Source: JAJTFA01 sp044351265
Lineage (GTDB): Bacteria > Bacteroidota > Bacteroidia > UKL13-3
NCBI GenBank assembly: GCA_044351265.1
Contig: JBILGC010000077.1
Location: 1-8,277, forward strand
DNA length: 8,277 nt
Reading direction: 5' to 3'
The notes under the pieces are model-generated. The model did not search any database. It was not told the DNA's origin and worked only from the letters and a program-made list of their open reading frames with translations. Every line of letters begins with the position of its first letter. Position 1 is the stretch's first letter. Positions 6,492 through 8,277 of this stretch are shown one piece after another. The position numbers and the translations under genes were made by a program.

Positions 6492-6516
6492 CAAGATTGA
6501 AAATCGTTATTAGATT

Positions 6517-8277
6517 CTAATTTTCTCTTATAAGTGTTACCGTACCTGTAACCGTTTTAGGTTCCGGTTCCGTTACAAGCTTATATTTAAATATAAAATA
6601 ATACACCCCTGCAGGACAAGCAGCACCGGTATTATCAACCTTACCATTCCAGTTAATACCATCATTACCCAGGCCATCCTTATCGCCTTCAAATACTTTA
6701 TTACCCCATCGGTTATAAATGACAATTTCATATTTGGTCCAGCCTTCAATATCCACATCAAAGGCGTCATTCTTATTGTCAGCATTATCTGGAGTGAATA
6801 CGTTTGGTATTTTTACACGTGCACCAAGAACAACCGGCTTACAAATAGAATCGTCACAATCCTCTGCATTATAAGCCCAAAGACACACCCAAAACGTATC
6901 AAGTTGGCTCACAGAAAACTGATGACTTGCATCCTTAAAAGAGGAAGTATTTACTGCACCAGAGTTCACATCGTCAAAGTTCCAAAGATATCTTACTGCA
7001 TTGCTTGATGATTTATTGATAAAACGATAAACTGGCGCACCGCTTGCATCTATATCAAAATCTGCTTTGATATGCGAAACAAAAATGGTTTTAAATACCG
7101 TATCAATGCATAATTGACTTCTGGGCGTTCTTGGCGCAAGCATCATGCTATAAGCACCCGCTGCTTTATATGAGTGCCTTGTTATGGTATCAGGCCTTAG
7201 CGTAACAAGCGTATCACCATCCCCAAATTGCCAAAAGAAAGATTTGTACAAAGTATCTGCTGTAGCGGTAAACACAACTTCTTCATTTGGACAAATAGTG
7301 TCTTTGCTATTTAGTGAAACCGGTGCTAATGGGAATACATAAACCGTGCGTGATGGAATATTGGTATTGGTATCAGGGAAAAAGTCATTACAAGTGAGCA
7401 TATTGCCAGTTGTTGTGTTAAACACCGTATCTTGGCCCTGCAGCCTTATTTTGTATACCCCGGGCTTTAAATAGGTGTGTACAACATCAGAATCGGTGGT
7501 AATAGGTCTTACGTTATTATCTCCAAAAAACCAAGTCCAGTTTAGTAATTGTTTCTGCGTGGTATTATCAAACCTTACCGTAAAAGGAGCACACCCAATT
7601 GTATCAGTTGCAATATTAAATCGAGGCTGAGGACCTTTCATGTCAATAACAAACTCATCTGTATCTACACACAGGTTTATTGAGGTAACAATTAATTTTA
7701 CTATGAATTGTCCGTTAGAGGTAAAATTATGGGCAGGATTTTTCTGCAAACTATTGGGTTTATTATCAGAAAAAATCCATATCCAGTCGGTAATAAACTC
7801 CGTCCCCAAAGAAGATGAATCTATAATGGATGAAGAGTCTTTGAATTGCACAATTTGCGGTGCACAAAACCAAGCTACCTGTTGGGTTCCAATTTTTGCT
7901 TTAAGCTCTGTTACATTAACCGGTGTTGAATTTAAAAATGTATCTCTACAACCCGAACTGTCTAAAGCCATCATACGAATATAGTACAAACCGGGTTTAG
8001 AGAATCTAACGTTTGGGCGGTGGCCGCTGATATTGAAACCTTTGCCATCTCCAATGTCCCAAAACACCTGCTCCTTGCCTGCTGCAGCCCTTTGTGGATT
8101 GGCCCAATAGTCTACAGTATCTAACCCACTTGGCAAACCCAACTTAATATACCTGATTACATCAATGAGCTGAAGGGTGTCATTAACACACAACGCAGGT
8201 CGGCTCACCGAGACCTGAGAAAAGAAGCCGGCACTTATCCATCCTGTATATGTTAAACTACAATTTTTTATATCTGT
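6517..8277 (-). CDS. PKD-repeat surface protein with T9SS type B (CHU_C) C-terminal domain, N-terminally truncated
   Basis: This is the C-terminal 586 residues of a secreted or cell-surface protein. The frame is open to the right edge: 23 codons precede the GTG at 8208, which is therefore internal. At least five PKD-like beta-sandwich repeats are visible. Their aromatic-GDG/DD cores fall near 8030-8070 (VFWDIGDGKGF), 7757-7787 (IWIFSDNKPN), 7505-7545 (WTWFFGDNN), 7208-7238 (FFWQFGDGDT) and 6958-6987 (YLWNFDDVNSG). Each is followed by a Y/F-x-V/I strand. The last 98 residues (6517-6813) form the sorting domain, with IPNVFTPDNADNKND, YNRWGNKVFEG, WNGK, CPAGVYYF and TGTVTLIREN. That domain directs export by the type IX system and attachment to the cell surface. 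Such proteins often act in adhesion or gliding-associated surface functions. No enzymatic domain is in view, so the specific role would depend on the missing N-terminus. Confidence 0.93.
   Translation of the reverse strand, partial: TDIKNCSLTYTGWISAGFFSQVSVSRPALCVNDTLQLIDVIRYIKLGLPSGLDTVDYWANPQRAAAGKEQVFWDIGDGKGFNISGHRPNVRFSKPGLYYIRMMALDSSGCRDTFLNSTPVNVTELKAKIGTQQVAWFCAPQIVQFKDSSSIIDSSSLGTEFITDWIWIFSDNKPNSLQKNPAHNFTSNGQFIVKLIVTSINLCVDTDEFVIDMKGPQPRFNIATDTIGCAPFTVRFDNTTQKQLLNWTWFFGDNNVRPITTDSDVVHTYLKPGVYKIRLQGQDTVFNTTTGNMLTCNDFFPDTNTNIPSRTVYVFPLAPVSLNSKDTICPNEEVVFTATADTLYKSFFWQFGDGDTLVTLRPDTITRHSYKAAGAYSMMLAPRTPRSQLCIDTVFKTIFVSHIKADFDIDASGAPVYRFINKSSSNAVRYLWNFDDVNSGAVNTSSFKDASHQFSVSQLDTFWVCLWAYNAEDCDDSICKPVVLGARVKIPNVFTPDNADNKNDAFDVDIEGWTKYEIVIYNRWGNKVFEGDKDGLGNDGINWNGKVDNTGAACPAGVYYFIFKYKLVTEPEPKTVTGTVTLIREN

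Larger units (their letters stand above)
6086..6516. other. 431-bp non-coding interval between convergent genes
   Basis: No credible gene was found on either strand: stops are frequent and the longest stretch is 29 codons from an ATG (minus, 6246-6335). No tRNA-like or rRNA-like sequence was seen. The interval holds the hairpin at 6092-6116, an imperfect hairpin at 6202-6229, and palindromes at 6399-6408 (AAGATATCTT) and 6413-6420 (CTCGCGAG). It also holds a repeated element at 6434-6491. The 6180-6380 part is less AT-rich than usual spacer DNA. It may be a decayed gene or a dispersed intergenic repeat. Confidence 0.6.

Noticed and set aside
6086..6516. tRNA, CRISPR array or insertion sequence in the convergent spacer
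   Set aside because: There is no cloverleaf-like T-arm (GGTTCGA type), no regularly spaced repeats, and no transposase fragment or terminal inverted repeats with target duplications.
7640..7984. A 114-codon open frame on the plus strand
   Set aside because: It lies antisense inside the well-supported PKD gene, has no recognisable domain and is explained by the codon use of the real gene.
8206..8208. GTG at 8208 as the start of the minus-strand protein
   Set aside because: No signal peptide follows, and the frame continues without a stop to the right edge with protein-like sequence.

Overview
The window looks like a chromosomal segment of a member of the Bacteroidota, probably near the Chitinophagales, Sphingobacteriales or Flavobacteriales. 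Four observations support this. A type IX secretion (CHU_C-type) sorting domain ends the last protein. A SusC/CirA-style TonB-dependent receptor has an N-terminal carboxypeptidase-regulatory-like domain. A promoter matches the Bacteroidota -33/-7 consensus. The DNA is AT-rich and most start codons lack a Shine-Dalgarno sequence. The assignment rests on motifs and gene architecture; no database search was possible.

Layout: (1) 1-2026, plus strand: the 3' 530 codons of sppA (membrane-anchored S49 protease IV, cut by the left window edge), then mscL, 31 bp downstream and probably co-transcribed. (2) 2073-5342, plus strand: a three-gene metal-handling cassette. It has its own promoter, a small cysteine-rich secreted or membrane protein resembling the HYC_CC_PP family, a TonB-dependent outer-membrane receptor of the 'AACCNLSESFETN' type, and a periplasmic HMA (CxxC) protein with a C-terminal CC. 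All three proteins carry vicinal cysteine pairs. (3) 5425-6116, plus strand: a deoxynucleoside kinase with a GC-rich hairpin in its leader and a strong hairpin just after its stop codon. (4) 6086-6516: a 431-bp non-coding interval between converging genes, with several small palindromes and repeats. (5) 6517-8277, minus strand: the C-terminal 586 residues of a large cell-surface or secreted protein with about five PKD-like repeats and a T9SS type B sorting domain, cut by the right window edge.

How the genes work together: the only clear functional unit is the cassette at 2073-5342. The inferred model is that the receptor moves a metal or metal complex, most plausibly copper, across the outer membrane using TonB energy. 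The HMA protein and the Cys-rich protein would bind or relay it in the periplasm. The metal and the direction of flow are not proven by the sequence. SppA, MscL, the kinase and the PKD protein are ordinary neighbours with no evident link to the cassette.
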